Assembly (NCBI GenBank): GCA_013214885.1
Contig: JABSRS010000002.1
Span: forward strand, 1-23,898
Reading direction: 5' to 3'
DNA from: Gammaproteobacteria bacterium
Lineage (GTDB): Bacteria; Pseudomonadota; Gammaproteobacteria; Enterobacterales; Psychrobiaceae
DNA: 23,898 bases
The first letter of the stretch is position 1. Each line of letters starts with the position of its first letter. Positions 22,315 through 23,898 of the stretch are shown one piece after another. The position numbers were made by a program, and so were the translations under genes. The notes beneath the pieces were generated by a model. That model was not told where the DNA came from and did not search any database. It worked only from the letters and a program-made list of their open reading frames with translations.

Positions 22315-23898
22315 TTATTGGATAAAATTAGCTGGTGTTAATATCGACGGTTTGCTTACCGGTAGCTGCTCTGGATAATCAAGATTGTAATGCAGGCCAA
22401 TGCTTTCTTTACGTGATATCGCACAAGCGATAATGAGTTCAGCCACTTGGACTAAATTTCTCAGCTCAAGTAAGTTATTTGAAACCTTGAAATTCTTGTA
22501 ATAGTCACGGATTTCTTGTTGTAATAATTGCACTCGATGGTTGGCCCGTTCGAGGCGCTTATTGGTCCGGACAATCCCAACGTAATCCCACATAAATAAT
22601 CGTAACTCATGCCAATTATGCTGAATAACTACTTCTTCGTCTGAGTCGCATACTTGCGATTCATCCCATGCTGGAATGGTAATATCACCCAATGGTTGAT
22701 TAAGTTGCTTGTCGATATGCTTGGCAGCAGCCTGAGCAAAAACCAGGCACTCGAGTAACGAGTTACTCGCCATACGATTGGCGCCGTGCAAGCCGGTATA
22801 GGCAACTTCGCCAATGGCATACAGCCCTGCAATATCGGTGGCGCCGTGCTTATCGGTGACCACGCCGCCGCAAGTGTAATGAGCTGCGGGGACTATTGGC
22901 ATCGGTTCTTTGGTAATGTCGATACCAAAATCGAGGCAATGGCGATAAATCGTTGGAAAGTGCTTGATGATGAATTCATCGGTCTTGTGGCTAATATCTA
23001 GATACAAACAGTCAACGCCAAGTCGTTTCATTTCATAATCAATGGCTCTGGCGACAACGTCACGGGGGGCTAATTCACCGCGCGAGTCAAAGTCATCCAT
23101 AAAGCGTGAACCGTCAGGGCGCTGGAGATAGGCCCCTTCACCACGTAGTGCTTCTGATAGTAAAAAATTATTCGATTGCGGGTGATATAAACTGGTGGGG
23201 TGAAACTGATTAAATTCTAGATTAGCCACTCGGCAGCCTGCGCGCCAAGCCATGGCAATACCGTCGCCGCTAGCGACATCAGGATTGCTGGTATATTGAT
23301 AAACTTTACTTGCTCCACCCGTGGCCAGTGCAATATTGGTCGCCTTAATCGTTTCAACACTTTCGGTGTGACGATTCCACACATAAGCCCCAATAGCTTG
23401 TGACTTGTTGTCATGAAGGTGGGTAATAATATCAATCGCGTTGTAGCGTTCTAAAATCTGAATGTTTGGATGCTGCAGAACTTGCGCTTGCAAGGTGGTT
23501 TGTACTTCCTTGCCAGTGGCGTCTGCCGCGTGAAGGATCCTGCGATGGCTGTGACCACCTTCCTGGGTTAAATGGTAACGTTGCTCACCTTTTATCGATG
23601 TTTCCTGGTCAAAATCTGCCCCACATTCGATCAGCCATTCTAACGATGATTTTGCCCGCTGAGCAGTCATTTCAACCACCGAGCGATCGCATAAATTAGC
23701 ACCCGCTATTAACGTATCATTGACGTGTGATTCAATACTGTCTTTTTTGTCAAAGACAGCCGCTATACCGCCTTGGGCATAAAATGTTGAGCCGTCATTA
23801 AGCAATGCTTTACTAAGGACCATGACTTTAGCATGCCGTGCAGTTTGTAATGCTAACGTTAAGCCTGCAGCACCGCTGCCAATGACTAGCAAATCACA
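22315..23898 (-). CDS. nadB: L-aspartate oxidase NadB (N-terminus outside the window)
   Basis: A flavoenzyme that oxidises L-aspartate to iminoaspartate with O2 or fumarate, the first step of de novo NAD synthesis with NadA; cytoplasmic. The visible 527 codons cover nearly the whole protein (usual length about 535-540). The frame stays open to the window edge: the codon at 23892 is TTG within CDLLVIGSG and is not the start, so perhaps 5-12 residues are missing. Motifs: the dinucleotide-binding IGSGAAGL, the [11 protein letters not shown] loop, [14 protein letters not shown] and LRGEGAYL of the active site, [13 protein letters not shown], and [16 protein letters not shown], all typical of the succinate dehydrogenase/NadB family. 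It lacks the extra features of FrdA/SdhA and is clearly NadB. The 3' end lies 4 bp from the convergent ygfX-like gene, with no terminator hairpin between them. Confidence 0.96.
   Translation of the reverse strand, partial: CDLLVIGSGAAGLTLALQTARHAKVMVLSKALLNDGSTFYAQGGIAAVFDKKDSIESHVNDTLIAGANLCDRSVVEMTAQRAKSSLEWLIECGADFDQETSIKGEQRYHLTQEGGHSHRRILHAADATGKEVQTTLQAQVLQHPNIQILERYNAIDIITHLHDNKSQAIGAYVWNRHTESVETIKATNIALATGGASKVYQYTSNPDVASGDGIAMAWRAGCRVANLEFNQFHPTSLYHPQSNNFLLSEALRGEGAYLQRPDGSRFMDDFDSRGELAPRDVVARAIDYEMKRLGVDCLYLDISHKTDEFIIKHFPTIYRHCLDFGIDITKEPMPIVPAAHYTCGGVVTDKHGATDIAGLYAIGEVAYTGLHGANRMASNSLLECLVFAQAAAKHIDKQLNQPLGDITIPAWDESQVCDSDEEVVIQHNWHELRLFMWDYVGIVRTNKRLERANHRVQLLQQEIRDYYKNFKVSNNLLELRNLVQVAELIIACAISRKESIGLHYNLDYPEQLPVSKPSILTPANFIQ

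Overview
The window looks like chromosomal DNA of a marine gammaproteobacterium, most likely an Alteromonadales relative (Shewanella/Colwellia-like). The reasons are the moderate GC content, the yajR-ssb pair, the ygfX/nadB pair, the large TonB-dependent receptor beginning ITVTGSNIKR, and a GabD close to proteobacterial SSADH. The genus is an inference. I see no rRNA, tRNA, CRISPR array, insertion sequence or prophage.

Layout. 1-296: 3' end of a CysJ/cytochrome-P450-reductase type flavoprotein with an apparent in-frame stop. 358-2455: a YajR-type MFS transporter and ssb, ending in a clear terminator. 2456-3007: mostly gene-free. 3008-4394 (minus): an overlapping pair, a GyrI-like protein and an AlkD-like DNA glycosylase, a combination that suggests protection from DNA-alkylating genotoxins. 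4395-4703: gene-free, with several inverted repeats. 4704-5429 (minus): glycerophosphodiester phosphodiesterase. 5719-7788: secreted CapA-domain protein. 7825-21791: the locus of most interest. 21873-23898: YgfX-like membrane protein and the convergent L-aspartate oxidase nadB, cut by the window end.

The central locus reads as a candidate catabolic route for glutamate, probably D-glutamate. Two LysR regulators each face a divergent catabolic gene. A TonB receptor could bring a substrate across the outer membrane. A lipoprotein fusing an M14 zinc carboxypeptidase to a D-aminoacylase could release a D-amino acid in the periplasm. A GltS-type symporter could import glutamate. A fold-III (DAP-decarboxylase-like) PLP decarboxylase has lost the acidic residue that normally recognises a distal amine, and could give GABA. 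A class III aminotransferase and GabD would then give succinate semialdehyde and succinate. The parts are solid family assignments; the linkage into one pathway and the D-Glu substrate are inference. An attractive natural source is the peptidoglycan stem peptide or another N-acyl-D-glutamate.

Regulatory structure is visible around the cluster: a perfect 7-3-7 palindrome in the first LysR/TonB-receptor intergenic region, a perfect 9-8-9 inverted repeat between the second LysR and the aminotransferase, a bidirectional terminator between the fusion lipoprotein and gltS, a long intercistronic hairpin before gabD, and an unlisted 46-codon ORF with a good Shine-Dalgarno upstream of the decarboxylase.
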